Assembly: GCA_964450385.1 (NCBI GenBank)
Contig: CAYVEC010000008.1
Span: forward strand, 1 to 64,000
Reading direction: 5' to 3'
Length of the DNA stretch: 64,000 nucleotides
Source of the DNA: JAKLFA01 sp964450385
GTDB lineage: Bacteria; Omnitrophota; Gorgyraeia; Zapsychrales; JANLHA01
Positions within the stretch are counted from its first letter, which is position 1, and each line of letters opens with the position of its first letter. The notes beneath the pieces are model-generated. The model did not search any database. It was not told where the DNA came from and worked only from the letters and a program-made list of their open reading frames with translations. The position numbers and the translations under genes are program-made. Positions 32,540-43,518 of the stretch are shown here, in pieces.

Positions 32540-33829
32540 ATGACGGAACGCGCCAAAATCACCTTGGGGGAGAACAGCTATGACCTCCCGGTCATCCAGG
32601 GCACGGACGGTATCAAGGCGATCGATATCAGCAAATTATCTGAGCTCACCGGATACCGCACCTTTGACCCGGGATACGCCAACACCTGTTCCTGTAAAAG
32701 TTCGATTACCTATCTTGACGGCGAGCGTGGCGTTCTTCTCTATCGTGGGTACCCTATTGAGGAAATCGCGGAAAAGTGCACTTTTGTCGAGACTGCGTAT
32801 CTCCTGATCCACGGCCATCTGCCGACCAAGACACAGCTCCGGGGGTATTCGAATCTCTTTACCCGTCACGCGAACCTCCATGAGGACATGAAGGCGTTCT
32901 TTTTAGGCTATCCAAGCACGGGGCATCCCATGGCGATGCTCTCGGCCATGATCTGCGCGCTTTCCGCGTATTATCCGGAACTCGTCAAACCGAATCCGAC
33001 AGATGAGGAGATCGAAATCACCGCGATCGAGCTCCTGGCAAAGATCCGGACAATCGCGGCCTGTACCTACAAAAAACGGGTCGGCGAACCCTTTATGTAT
33101 GCCCGCTCGGATTACGAGTACATTAACAATTTTCTCCATATGATGTTCTCAACTCCGACGCATGAATATGTCCCGACTCCAGAGGTTATTAGCGCGCTCA
33201 AGGCCCTGCTTATTCTGCATGCGGACCATGAGCAGAATTGCAGCACCTCAACCGTCCGCATGGTCGGCAGCTCATGGGCCAATCTCTTTGCCTCGGTCTC
33301 GGCCGGGATCTGCGCGCTTTGGGGCCCGCTCCACGGCGGCGCCAACCAAAAAGTCGTTGAAATGCTCGAGCAGATCCATGCCGAAGGCGGCAATGTGGAT
33401 AAATATATCGAAAAAGCGAAAGACCCGAGCAATCCGTTCCGGCTCATGGGATTCGGCCACCGGGTCTATAAAAGTTATGACCCGCGGGCACGGATCATCA
33501 AGGCCCGGGCCCATGATATGCTCAAATCCCTGGGGGTCCATGACCCGCTCCTTGAGATCGCGCTCAAGATCGAGGAAAAGGTGCTCAAGGACGATTATTT
33601 TGCGGAGCGTCGGCTCTATCCGAACGTCGATTTCTATAGCGGGCTGATCTACAAGGCGATCGGGATCCCAACGGATATGTTCACGGTGATGTTCGCGATC
33701 GGCCGGCTTCCGGGCTGGATCGCCAATTGGATCGAGCTGAAGGCTAATAATGAAAAGATCGGACGCCCCCGCCAGGTCTATACTGGGCCCATGACACGCC
33801 AGTTTGTTCCCCTGGATCAGCGGGGTTAG
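32540..33829 (+). CDS. gltA: Citrate synthase
   Basis: 429 residues from ATG 32540, with GAGGAG upstream; the longer open frame has no family match and would include the promoter. The enzyme condenses acetyl-CoA and oxaloacetate. The catalytic residues are His227 in LILHADHEQNCSTSTVR, His307 in GFGHRVYKSYDPR and Asp364 in NVDFYSG. Length and N-terminus (MTERAKITLGENSYDLPVI) match the long, NADH-sensitive type of Gram-negative bacteria. Confidence 0.96.
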   Translation: MTERAKITLGENSYDLPVIQGTDGIKAIDISKLSELTGYRTFDPGYANTCSCKSSITYLDGERGVLLYRGYPIEEIAEKCTFVETAYLLIHGHLPTKTQLRGYSNLFTRHANLHEDMKAFFLGYPSTGHPMAMLSAMICALSAYYPELVKPNPTDEEIEITAIELLAKIRTIAACTYKKRVGEPFMYARSDYEYINNFLHMMFSTPTHEYVPTPEVISALKALLILHADHEQNCSTSTVRMVGSSWANLFASVSAGICALWGPLHGGANQKVVEMLEQIHAEGGNVDKYIEKAKDPSNPFRLMGFGHRVYKSYDPRARIIKARAHDMLKSLGVHDPLLEIALKIEEKVLKDDYFAERRLYPNVDFYSGLIYKAIGIPTDMFTVMFAIGRLPGWIANWIELKANNEKIGRPRQVYTGPMTRQFVPLDQRG

Positions 33830-33890
33830 ACAGCGGCTTAAGACATCAACCAGGCGCAGGGTGCGTCATCTACATTGAAGGAAGGGACTC

Positions 33891-35351
33891 ATGATCGAAT
33901 TTACGGCATCGGCGACATTCCGCAGTGAGGCGCTCATTCTCCTGATGAGCGCCGACCAGGTTCGGCATAAAAAATTTAATGACCTCAAGTGGCCATCGCT
34001 CAAAACAGAACTCGCCGGACTGACCCGGGCCGGCCATTTCGAAGGCCGTTCCGGACAGGTATTTCCGTTATCAGCCGAGCGCCAGACCGTTCTCCTCGTG
34101 GGGCTCGGGGATGAGGCCGAGCTCACCGCAACAGCGCTCCGGGTGGCAACACGGCAGGCGATTCTGTCGCCATTTGTGAAGAAGGCCCGGACCCTGGAAC
34201 TCATTCTGTGCCATGCCCGTCAGGATGACACCTCGATCATCGCCATGATCGAAGGGATCGTGATCGGCGGCTATGCCTGGACAAAATACAAGACCCAAAA
34301 ACCCGAGTCCCCAAAATTCACCGATAAAAAATTCACCATCATTGCTGAGTCGAAACGGCTCTACCGTGACGCGGCAGCCGCCTGTCTTGGGGTCACGCTC
34401 TGCCGGGACCTAGTCAACGACAATGCGGATCTTGTTCACGCCGGCCATATCGAAAAGACGGTCAAAGGACTCCTCCGCGGCAAAAAGAACGTCACCTGCA
34501 CGGTCCTGGGCCGCGCTGAACTGAAGCGCCACGGCCTCGGCCTGCACCTTGCGGTCAATCAAGGCAGCGCCTATGATCCCAAGCTCATCATCGTTCAATA
34601 TCGCGGATCAAGCCACCAGGGATTTGATCTCGCCCTGATCGGCAAAGGGATCACCTTTGATACAGGCGGGCTCAACCTCAAACCGAGCGGTCATCTCGAG
34701 ACCATGCGCAGCGACATGAGCGGGACCGCGGCGGTCATCGGGACGCTTCGGAACATACTGGCCTTAGGCGTACGAAAAAATATCCTTTTTGTCTGCGCGA
34801 TCGCCGAAAACGCGATCGGGTCCCATGCCTATAAACCCGGCGACGTCTACCGGGCCTATAACGGCAAGACCGTTGAGATCGGCAACACCGATGCCGAGGG
34901 CCGCCTTGTCCTGGCCGACGCGATCGCCTATATCGGCACGAATTACCGGCCGAAGGCGATCATCGATATCGCGACCCTCACCGGGGCCTGTGTCGTGGCT
35001 CTGGGTTTTGATTACACGGGACTCCTGTCGAGTCATGACGATCTCGCGCAGCAGATCATCACCGCTGGGGAAGAGACCGATGACCGCGTCTGGCGCCTGC
35101 CGTTGTACCCCGAGCTCAAGGGGGTCATGGATTCGCCGATCGCGGACCTCAAAAACACGAGCAACATCAAAGGGGCCGGGACCATTACCGGGGCCTTTTT
35201 TCTCAAACAGTTTGTCCCGGACGGCACGGCCTGGGCGCATCTCGATATCGCCGGAACATCCTTTGTGGATAAAGGCTCCCGGATGTATTTCGGGCAGGGC
35301 GCGACCGGGGCTGGGGTCCGGCTGTTGACCCGGTTATTACGAACATCATGA
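33891..35351 (+). CDS. pepA: Leucyl aminopeptidase (M17 family)
   Basis: 486 residues, with AAGGAAGGG upstream. M17 enzymes remove N-terminal residues with two metal ions. The metal-binding and active-site blocks are clear: GKGITFDTGGLNLKPSG near residue 252, RSDMSGTAAVIG, and the family signature NTDAEGRLVLADA near 330. The N-terminal domain is divergent, as is common. It is probably co-transcribed with fumC, 19 bases downstream. Confidence 0.93.
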   Translation: MIEFTASATFRSEALILLMSADQVRHKKFNDLKWPSLKTELAGLTRAGHFEGRSGQVFPLSAERQTVLLVGLGDEAELTATALRVATRQAILSPFVKKARTLELILCHARQDDTSIIAMIEGIVIGGYAWTKYKTQKPESPKFTDKKFTIIAESKRLYRDAAAACLGVTLCRDLVNDNADLVHAGHIEKTVKGLLRGKKNVTCTVLGRAELKRHGLGLHLAVNQGSAYDPKLIIVQYRGSSHQGFDLALIGKGITFDTGGLNLKPSGHLETMRSDMSGTAAVIGTLRNILALGVRKNILFVCAIAENAIGSHAYKPGDVYRAYNGKTVEIGNTDAEGRLVLADAIAYIGTNYRPKAIIDIATLTGACVVALGFDYTGLLSSHDDLAQQIITAGEETDDRVWRLPLYPELKGVMDSPIADLKNTSNIKGAGTITGAFFLKQFVPDGTAWAHLDIAGTSFVDKGSRMYFGQGATGAGVRLLTRLLRTS

Positions 35352-35370
35352 TCTTATAAAGGAGCCTGCG

Positions 35371-36774
<1,404 letters not shown>

Positions 36775-36780
36775 CTACCG

Positions 36781-37101
36781 ATGGCCACAAAAAAAGCACC
36801 CGACCGCCGTCAATATCCCCGGATCCATCGGATCCTGAGCATTCAATTCCGGCTCAAAAAGACCCGGCAGGCGGGGGCTGACACCGCGACCTGGCATCAG
36901 GCCACGACTCATGATATGAGCGTCGGAGGGATCTCGTTCGTCAGCCGGACCCCCTACATGCTCGGAGATATCCTGGAACTTCATGTCGTCATGTCCGGCG
37001 TCCTTGATGTCCTCTGCTCTGACGGGAAAGTCGTCCGCGTCGAAGACAAAAAACACGGCCTGTTCCTGACAGCCGTTGAACTCACGCGCCCCAAGGCATA
37101 A
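36781..37101 (+). CDS. PilZ domain protein
   Basis: 106 residues, ATG 36781, with AAAGGA just before. The c-di-GMP-binding PilZ motifs are both present: R-x-x-x-R in DRRQYPRIHR (about residues 9-18) and D-M-S-V-G-G in THDMSVGGISF (about 42-52). No other domain is seen, so it acts as a small c-di-GMP receptor that signals by protein contact. It lies six bases after fumC and is probably carried by the same mRNA, an odd pairing. Confidence 0.82.
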   Translation: MATKKAPDRRQYPRIHRILSIQFRLKKTRQAGADTATWHQATTHDMSVGGISFVSRTPYMLGDILELHVVMSGVLDVLCSDGKVVRVEDKKHGLFLTAVELTRPKA

Positions 37102-37157
37102 AAGGCGCTCCGATGCTGATCAACGGTGCCTGACAGAACAAATAATAGCTGCGCGTA

Positions 37158-37186
37158 TTGACAGTCCCAAAAAAAAGGAATATCAT
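37158..37186 (+). promoter_or_regulatory. Sigma-70-type promoter of the rnf operon
   Basis: TTGACA at 37158-37163 (perfect) and TATCAT at 37181-37186 are 17 bases apart. The start near 37193 gives a leader of about 50 bases before the RseC-like gene. Confidence 0.65.
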
Positions 37187-37245
37187 TTCATAATATTTGA
37201 AACCGAACAGCCACACGGCATGGCGTCCGAATAGAGTTGACCATC

Positions 37246-37671
37246 ATGCAGGACCAATCTGTGATAGAACATGAAGGGGTTGTCACCGGACGCACATTAA
37301 CGGGGCTCCTAACCGTTGAGATTACCTCAAGCCCTGCCTGCGGGTCGTGTGAGGCCCGGCAGCACTGCCTGGCGAGTGAGAACATCACACGGGTCATCGA
37401 GGTCGCGGATCCAGGCGGCTGTCATCGACCCGGTGATCATGTGACGATCGTATTGACAGAGACTTTGGCGTGGCAAGCGGCGATTATGGCGTATATTTTC
37501 CCCTTCATGATCATTGTTGCGACCTTGATTGTGATGACGGTCTGGCGCCTGTCGGAACTGATCGCGGGATTAGGGGCGTTAGCGGGGTTAGCGGCTTATT
37601 ACATGCTGTTAATGTGTTTTGAAAAAAAGTTAAAACGCACGTTCGTGTGCCATTTAAAGGAAGCAGCGTGA
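37246..37671 (+). CDS. RseC/MucC family protein (SoxR-reducing system type) of the Rnf cluster
   Basis: 141 residues from ATG 37246; a TTG at 37237 is an alternative. The N-terminal soluble part holds a C-x2-C-x5-C motif (CGSCEARQHC, near residue 37), followed by two transmembrane helices (about 80-125). These are the marks of the RseC/MucC family. RseC-type genes often stand directly before rnfB, and RseC takes part with Rnf in reducing SoxR in E. coli. Here it most likely belongs to assembly or reductive maintenance of the Rnf complex. Confidence 0.8.
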   Translation: MQDQSVIEHEGVVTGRTLTGLLTVEITSSPACGSCEARQHCLASENITRVIEVADPGGCHRPGDHVTIVLTETLAWQAAIMAYIFPFMIIVATLIVMTVWRLSELIAGLGALAGLAAYYMLLMCFEKKLKRTFVCHLKEAA

Positions 37672-37675
37672 CATC

Positions 37676-38533
37676 ATGAGCATGATCGTTGTGTTCACAA
37701 TTCTGGTCCTGTGCGGCATCGGTATCATCTCGGCGCTTGTACTGTACGTGGTCGCCAAGAAATTCCAGCTTGCGGAGGATCCCCGGATCGACACGGTGGT
37801 GAGCCTCCTCCCGGGGGCCAACTGCGGCGGATGCGGTTTTCCGGGATGCCAGGCCTTTGCCAAGGCCTGTGTCGAGGCGGAAACACTCGACGGCCTGTTC
37901 TGCACACCGGGCGGCAACGACGGGATGGCGGCGGTTGCCAAATTCTTAGGCAAAACCCCGGTCACGAAGGACCCGATGATCGCTGTGCTCCGCTGTAACG
38001 GGAGTTTTCAAAACCGCGTCCGACGCACGAACTACGAGGGCGAGCGAACATGCGCGATCGAGCACCTCACCTGCGGGGGCGAAACCGACTGCGTTTACGG
38101 CTGTCTCGGCCAAGGCGACTGCATGCGCGCCTGCGTCTTTGGCGCCATCACGATCGATCCCGAGACAGGGCTCCCGGTCATCGATGATGACCGTTGTGTT
38201 GCCTGCGGGGCCTGCGTGACGGCCTGTCCCAAGGGGCTCATCGAACTTCGAAAAAAAGGACCCAAAAACCGGCGTGTCTTTGTCTGCTGCTGGAACAAAG
38301 ACAAGGGGCCGACTGCCCGTAAGGCCTGCACCGCCGCGTGTATCGGCTGCATGAAATGTGTTAAGGAATGCCCCTTTGAGGCCATCACGGTCACAGATTG
38401 TTTGGCGTATATTGATCCGGAAAAATGCCGGCTTTGCCGAAAATGCGTTCTCGCCTGTCCGACGGGCGCGATCCATGAAGTCAATTTTCCGGCGCGGCCT
38501 GCCCAACCCTCAACCCCGGTGACCGGCATATGA
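37676..38533 (+). CDS. rnfB: Rnf complex subunit B (ferredoxin-like iron-sulfur protein)
   Basis: 285 residues. An N-terminal membrane helix (about 3-25) is followed by the RnfB-type cluster motif LPGANCGGCGFPGCQAFA and, further on, ferredoxin-like C-x2-C-x2-C-x3-C motifs (CVACGACVTACPKG, CIGCMKCVKECPF, CRLCRKCVLACPTG). RnfB takes electrons from ferredoxin into the Rnf complex. It ends with an ATGA overlap into rnfC. Confidence 0.95.
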   Translation: MSMIVVFTILVLCGIGIISALVLYVVAKKFQLAEDPRIDTVVSLLPGANCGGCGFPGCQAFAKACVEAETLDGLFCTPGGNDGMAAVAKFLGKTPVTKDPMIAVLRCNGSFQNRVRRTNYEGERTCAIEHLTCGGETDCVYGCLGQGDCMRACVFGAITIDPETGLPVIDDDRCVACGACVTACPKGLIELRKKGPKNRRVFVCCWNKDKGPTARKACTAACIGCMKCVKECPFEAITVTDCLAYIDPEKCRLCRKCVLACPTGAIHEVNFPARPAQPSTPVTGI

Positions 38534-39885
38534 CACGACATAAGACATTTCCACAAGGCGGGATCCATCCCCATGATCACAAAATCACGGCCGGCCAGCC
38601 GCTCGTGACCCTGCAGCTTCCCAAAAGTGTGGCGCTCATTCTGACCCAACACATCGGCGCGGCCGCGGTCCCGATCGTCAAGGTCGGTGATCCGGTCAAG
38701 ACCGGCCAGCTCCTCGCCGAGGCCAAAGGCATGATTTCAGCCCATGTCCACGCGACGATCAGTGGGCGCGTCGCGCGGATCGAGGATGTCATGGACCAAA
38801 CCGGGATCAAACGCCCGGCCGTCATCATTGAATCCGGGAATGAGGGGAGAGATGATTGGGCCGAGGGGATCGATCATTCGCCGGATATTGGACGAATGCC
38901 CGATCTTTCACCGGATGAGATCCGGGCCCGGGTCCGCGCGGCCGGGATCATCGGTTTGGGCGGTGCGGGCTTCCCTGCCCATGTCAAACTGAGCGTGCCC
39001 CCAGGGAAAAAGGCGGAATTTCTGCTGATCAATGGCGTCGAATGTGAACCCTATCTGACCTCCGACCATTGCCTCATGATGAGCCGGGCCCAGGAGATCC
39101 TGATCGGGATCCGTCTCTCACTGCATGCCCTCGGCCTGACCCGGGCCATGATCGGCATCGAAGAGAATAAGCCCGACGCGATCGCGCTTTTTGAATCGCT
39201 CCTTGGCCGCGACCAAACGGTCCGCGTTGTGCCGCTCAAGGTCTGTTACCCGCAGGGAGGGGAGCGCCAGCTCGTGAAGGCCCTGATCAATCGTGAGATC
39301 CCTCCGGCACCCAAAGGTCTGCCGATCGATGTCGGAGCGGTTGTACTCAACGTTGCGTCATGCTTTGCGATTTATGAAGCGGTTGTCAAAAATAAACCTT
39401 TGATTGATCGTATCGTGACCGTGACCGGGGACGGGCTTGCCTCACCCGGGAATTTCCTCGTCCGGATCGGGACCCCGATCCAGGCGCTCATCGAGGCGGC
39501 CGGTGGCCTGCCCGAGAATGCCGGAAAGATCATCAGCGGCGGCCCGATGATGGGAAAAGCGGTCTCGGTTCTTTCGGCCCCTGTGACCAAAACAACCGGC
39601 GGACTCGTGGTCTGTTCGGACTCCTGGTCCCATCGTTCGATCTCTCGCGATTGCATCCGCTGTGGAAACTGCGTTACGGCCTGTCCCCTCGGACTCGAAC
39701 CGTACCTTCTCATGACCGTGACACAAAAAGACCTCTATGACCGTGCCGAACAGGAAAAGATCACCAACTGCTGCGAATGCGCCTGCTGCTGCTATGTCTG
39801 CCCGTCTCACCGGCCGTTATTAGACTATATTCGGCTCGGCAAGGGCCGCGTATTACAACGCATGAGGGAGAGAACAAAAAAATGA
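38530..39885 (+). CDS. rnfC: Rnf complex subunit C (NADH-binding)
   Basis: 451 residues, starting in an ATGA overlap. RnfC binds NADH and FMN: the glycine-rich block GIIGLGGAGFPAHVKL near residue 140 and the downstream GVECEPYLT are diagnostic. Two [4Fe-4S] motifs lie near the C-terminus: CIRCGNCVTACP and CCECACCCYVCPSHRP, the latter with extra cysteines. It overlaps rnfD (ATGA). Confidence 0.95.
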   Translation: MTRHKTFPQGGIHPHDHKITAGQPLVTLQLPKSVALILTQHIGAAAVPIVKVGDPVKTGQLLAEAKGMISAHVHATISGRVARIEDVMDQTGIKRPAVIIESGNEGRDDWAEGIDHSPDIGRMPDLSPDEIRARVRAAGIIGLGGAGFPAHVKLSVPPGKKAEFLLINGVECEPYLTSDHCLMMSRAQEILIGIRLSLHALGLTRAMIGIEENKPDAIALFESLLGRDQTVRVVPLKVCYPQGGERQLVKALINREIPPAPKGLPIDVGAVVLNVASCFAIYEAVVKNKPLIDRIVTVTGDGLASPGNFLVRIGTPIQALIEAAGGLPENAGKIISGGPMMGKAVSVLSAPVTKTTGGLVVCSDSWSHRSISRDCIRCGNCVTACPLGLEPYLLMTVTQKDLYDRAEQEKITNCCECACCCYVCPSHRPLLDYIRLGKGRVLQRMRERTKK

Positions 39886-40856
39886 GCCCGACACGCTTAA
39901 CCGTTGCCTTGTCCCCGCATATCCACAGCGGGCTAAAAATCCCGCATCTGATGTACGGGGTCATCTTTGCCCTGATGCCGGCCTTTGCGGTATCACTTTA
40001 TGTCTTTGGGCTTCCGGCCCTGATCATCACCCTGATCGCGGTCGCAAGCTGCATCCTCTGTGAATACATCCTTCAGCGCTGGGTCCTCCGGATCCCTGTC
40101 TCGATCCATGATGGATCCGCGGCTCTGACCGGGATCCTGCTCGCCTTTAATCTGCCGAGCAATCTCCCTTGGTGGATGGTGATCATCGGCAGTGTCGTCG
40201 CGATCGGGCTCGCCAAAATGACCTTTGGCGGACTCGGCAATAATCCGTTCAATCCGGCCCTGGTCGGCCGCGTCTTTCTCCTGATCTCGTTTCCCGCCGC
40301 CATGACGACCTGGCCAAAACCCTTTGACACCGACGGCATCACTGCGGCCACCCCGCTCATGATCCTAAAAGAAGGGATCAAGGCCGGAACACCAGCCAGC
40401 GATCTCATGGCAACCCTGCCGAGCACGTGGCAGATGTTCCTCGGACAGATGGGGGGATCGATCGGGGAGGTCTCTGTAGCGGCCCTGCTCCTGGGCGGCC
40501 TGTTCCTATTGGGGACACAGATCATATCCTGGCACATCCCGGTCTCGATCCTAGGGACCGCGGCCGTGTTTTCAGGAATCTTCTGGCTCATTGATCCAGC
40601 GCACTTTGCCCATCCGATGTTCCATCTGATGAGCGGCGGCCTGATGCTCGGCGCGATTTTTATGGCGACTGATTACGTCTCGTCGCCGATGACTGGGAAG
40701 GGCATGATTATCTACGGGGTCATGATCGGGCTCCTCACCATGATCATCCGCATGTTCGGTGCGTATCCGGAAGGGATGTCGTTCGCGATCCTGATCATGA
40801 ACGCCTTTGTCCCGCTCATCAACCGCTACTGCAAACCACACCGTTTCGGAGAATAA
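39882..40856 (+). CDS. rnfD: Rnf complex subunit D
   Basis: 324 residues from ATG 39882, four bases before the end of rnfC; the longer open frame overlaps rnfC without family support. It has about nine membrane helices. The covalent FMN site resembles the family pattern in TDGITAATPL (near residue 149), with Thr as the likely attachment residue. RnfD forms part of the ion-moving membrane core. Confidence 0.93.
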   Translation: MSPTRLTVALSPHIHSGLKIPHLMYGVIFALMPAFAVSLYVFGLPALIITLIAVASCILCEYILQRWVLRIPVSIHDGSAALTGILLAFNLPSNLPWWMVIIGSVVAIGLAKMTFGGLGNNPFNPALVGRVFLLISFPAAMTTWPKPFDTDGITAATPLMILKEGIKAGTPASDLMATLPSTWQMFLGQMGGSIGEVSVAALLLGGLFLLGTQIISWHIPVSILGTAAVFSGIFWLIDPAHFAHPMFHLMSGGLMLGAIFMATDYVSSPMTGKGMIIYGVMIGLLTMIIRMFGAYPEGMSFAILIMNAFVPLINRYCKPHRFGE

Positions 40857-40871
40857 CGAGGCACGTCTCTT

Positions 40872-41450
40872 ATGAGCAAAACTGAATCCTCATTTACGAA
40901 TATGCTGGTCACACTCTTTGTCGTCTCGTTATTATCATCCGCGAGCGTCGGAATTGTCTATGAACTCACGCGCGGCCCGATCGCTGAGGCGGCCGAGGCC
41001 AAAAAGGTTGACGCAATCCGGGCCGTAGTTCCGGAGTTCGATAACAACCCGGTCGCCGAAGAATATACCCTTTCCTACAATGAGGAGAAGTTAAAGGCTT
41101 ATCCCGCCACGCGGAATGGCATCCGTGTCGGCACCGCGGTTGAGGCCTCGACCTCGCTCGGATTTGGCGGCACGATCCTCCTCATGATCGGCCTCCTGCC
41201 GGACGGGACGATCTCCGACATCTCCGTTCTTGAGCATAAAGAAACCCCCGGCCTCGGTGACAAGATCGAACCCGGAAAATCCGGTTTCATTAAACAATTT
41301 ACCGGCCAACACCCGTCGCGGTTTACCTTAAAGGTCAAAAAAGATGGGGGGAGTGTTGACGCGATCACCGCGGCAACGATCAGTTCCCGCGCCTTCTGCG
41401 ATGGGGTCGCTCGCGCGGTCGCGGCCTACGCACAGGAGAAACAACCATGA
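40872..41450 (+). CDS. rnfG: Rnf complex subunit G (FMN-bearing)
   Basis: 192 residues. One N-terminal membrane helix (about 10-30) anchors a periplasmic FMN-binding domain. The covalent flavin motif is in DAITAATISSRA near residue 161, and the preceding KETPGLGDKIE block is typical of RnfG/NqrC-type FMN domains. It overlaps rnfE by ATGA. Confidence 0.93.
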   Translation: MSKTESSFTNMLVTLFVVSLLSSASVGIVYELTRGPIAEAAEAKKVDAIRAVVPEFDNNPVAEEYTLSYNEEKLKAYPATRNGIRVGTAVEASTSLGFGGTILLMIGLLPDGTISDISVLEHKETPGLGDKIEPGKSGFIKQFTGQHPSRFTLKVKKDGGSVDAITAATISSRAFCDGVARAVAAYAQEKQP

Positions 41451-42034
41451 ACGCATGGCAGAATTTCAGTAAAGGCCTCCTTAAAGAAAATCCGGTGCTC
41501 ATCCTGCTCCTAGGTTTCTGCCCGACCCTCGGCGTATCCACCTCGGCCCTGAACGGCATCGGCATGGGACTCGCCACGACCTTTGTCTTGATCATGTCAA
41601 ACATCGCCATCTCGCTCGTCAAAGACCTGATCCCGGATAAGGTGCGCATCCCGTCGTATATCGTCATCATCGCCTCATTTGTCACGGTTGTTGATCTGAT
41701 CATGGCTGCCTATGTGCCGGCGCTCCATGCGAAGCTTGGGCTCTTCATCCCGCTCATCGTGGTGAACTGTATCATCCTGGGCCGGGCCGAGGCCTTTGCG
41801 GCCAAAAATGGCCTGATCCCGTCCATGATCGACGGTCTGGGCATGGGCTGCGGATTCACCCTGGCCCTGACCTTTATCGGCAGTGTCCGTGAGATCTTAG
41901 GCAGCGGGTCGATTTTTCAATATAAATTCATCGCTGGAGACGGGATCCTGATCTTTATCCTGGCCCCCGGGGCCTTTATCGTCATGAGTTATTTGATCGC
42001 CGTTGTACGAAAAATAAACGCGGCCCAACACTAG
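41447..42034 (+). CDS. rnfE: Rnf complex subunit E
   Basis: 195 residues, about six membrane helices. Family marks: NFSKGLLKENPVLILLLGFCPTLGV at the N-terminus and VNCIILGRAEAFA in the middle, with the cysteines that hold the membrane Fe-S cluster shared with RnfA. It is a homologue of RnfA (42053) as expected. Confidence 0.94.
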   Translation: MNAWQNFSKGLLKENPVLILLLGFCPTLGVSTSALNGIGMGLATTFVLIMSNIAISLVKDLIPDKVRIPSYIVIIASFVTVVDLIMAAYVPALHAKLGLFIPLIVVNCIILGRAEAFAAKNGLIPSMIDGLGMGCGFTLALTFIGSVREILGSGSIFQYKFIAGDGILIFILAPGAFIVMSYLIAVVRKINAAQH

Positions 42035-42052
42035 TTAACCAGCGGGGCATCT

Positions 42053-42631
42053 ATGACCCATTATCTCCTGATCATCATCTCAGCTGTTTTTGTCAATAAC
42101 ATTGTCCTGACCCGGTTTTTGGGCATCTGCCCGTTTCTCGGTGTCTCGAATAAATTCTCCACGGCCGTTGGCATGGGCGGAGGGGTCCTGTTCGTCATGA
42201 CCCTCTCGACGCTCGTGACCTATCTCATCAATGCCTATGTCCTGGTGCCTCTCCAGATCGGGTTCATGCAGACGATCACCTATATCCTTGTCATCGCGGC
42301 CCTGGTCCAGATGGTCGAGATCATCCTTAAAAAGATCAGCCCGGCGCTCTATCAGGCGCTCGGTGTGTATCTGCCGCTCATCACCACGAACTGCACGATC
42401 CTGGGCGTCGCGATCCTCGTCGTTCAAAATAAATTCTCTCTGCTCGAAAGCGTGGTCTTTGCCATGGCCAACGCCTCTGGATTTACGCTCGCGATCGTGC
42501 TCTTTTCAAGTATCCGCGAACAGCTCGAGCTCTCGAACGTGCCCAAGGCCATGCGCGGGGTGCCGATCGCGCTCTTGACGGCCGGGCTCCTATCCCTGGC
42601 CTTTATGGGTTTTTCGGGGATCGTCAAATAG
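42053..42631 (+). CDS. rnfA: Rnf complex subunit A
   Basis: 192 residues, about six membrane helices. Signature: FVNNIVLTRFLGICPFLGVS near residue 12 and TTNCTILGVAILV in the middle, with the paired cysteines of the RnfA/RnfE intramembrane [2Fe-2S] cluster. It completes a full rnfBCDGEA set; the complex couples ferredoxin:NAD electron flow to sodium or proton movement. The ion is not evident from the sequence. Confidence 0.95.
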   Translation: MTHYLLIIISAVFVNNIVLTRFLGICPFLGVSNKFSTAVGMGGGVLFVMTLSTLVTYLINAYVLVPLQIGFMQTITYILVIAALVQMVEIILKKISPALYQALGVYLPLITTNCTILGVAILVVQNKFSLLESVVFAMANASGFTLAIVLFSSIREQLELSNVPKAMRGVPIALLTAGLLSLAFMGFSGIVK

Positions 42632-42639
42632 AGGGACCG

Positions 42640-43428
42640 ATGAACATCCTCTCCTGGAATATCAATGGGATCCGCGCAAGCGAACGGAAGGGGTTCTTCG
42701 ACTGGCTCGCCAGCCGTCCGGCTGACATCATCTGTGTCCAGGAGACGAAGGCCGACCCGACGCAATTGACCCCAAAATTCTTAACGCCTCCCGGCTACCA
42801 CACCTTTTGGTCAGCGGCCGAACGCAAGGGCTACAGCGGGGTCGCGGTCTTCTCGTCGATCCAGCCTGTGCGCGTTAATGCCGATCTTGGCATCCCTGAA
42901 TTCGACAGCGAAGGGAGGATGCTCGAGCTCGAGTACCCGGACTTTATCCTGTTTAATGTCTATTTCCCCAACGGCAGCAGCGGCAATAAACGCGTGCCGT
43001 ATAAAATGGCATTTTATGACGCCTTTCTTAAACACGCGGAGCGTCTCCACAAAAAAGGCAAACCCCTGGTCATCTGCGGCGACGTCAACACCGCCCATGA
43101 AGAGATCGATCTGGCCCGGCCACGCCAGAATGAAGGGAACACCGGTTTTCTACCTGAAGAACGCGCCTGGGTCTCGCGCCTGATCTCCAAAGGCTACGCC
43201 GACACCTTTCGGCATTTTCACCCCGGCGAGCCCGGCCACTATTCGTGGTGGGATTACAAAACCCGGGCCCGCGAGCGTGATATCGGCTGGCGGATCGACT
43301 ACTTTTTTGTGACCGAGGACATCCTGCCCCGTGTACGCGAGGCCTTTATCCTCAAGACCATCGAAGGTTCAGACCATTGTCCCGTGGGGATCACACTCGC
43401 CTCGTCAGGCGTCCATTCAAAAAAATAG
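42640..43428 (+). CDS. xthA: Exodeoxyribonuclease III (AP endonuclease)
   Basis: 262 residues, starting eight bases after rnfA. It belongs to the EEP family and cuts at abasic sites. Motifs: MNILSWNINGIRAS, QETKADP with the metal-binding Glu, NVYFPNG, CGDVNTAHEEIDLA with the catalytic Asp-Asn, WWDYKTRARERDIGWRIDYFF and the final GSDHCPVG with Asp-His. Its place at the end of the rnf operon seems incidental. Confidence 0.95.
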   Translation: MNILSWNINGIRASERKGFFDWLASRPADIICVQETKADPTQLTPKFLTPPGYHTFWSAAERKGYSGVAVFSSIQPVRVNADLGIPEFDSEGRMLELEYPDFILFNVYFPNGSSGNKRVPYKMAFYDAFLKHAERLHKKGKPLVICGDVNTAHEEIDLARPRQNEGNTGFLPEERAWVSRLISKGYADTFRHFHPGEPGHYSWWDYKTRARERDIGWRIDYFFVTEDILPRVREAFILKTIEGSDHCPVGITLASSGVHSKK

Positions 43429-43518
43429 CAATACTTAATGTGGCGCCAGGCCTTTTGTGCTATAAACAAGGAGGCTGGCAGATGCCGCCTCGACACACGC
43501 ATCCTTAAAGGAGGGATC

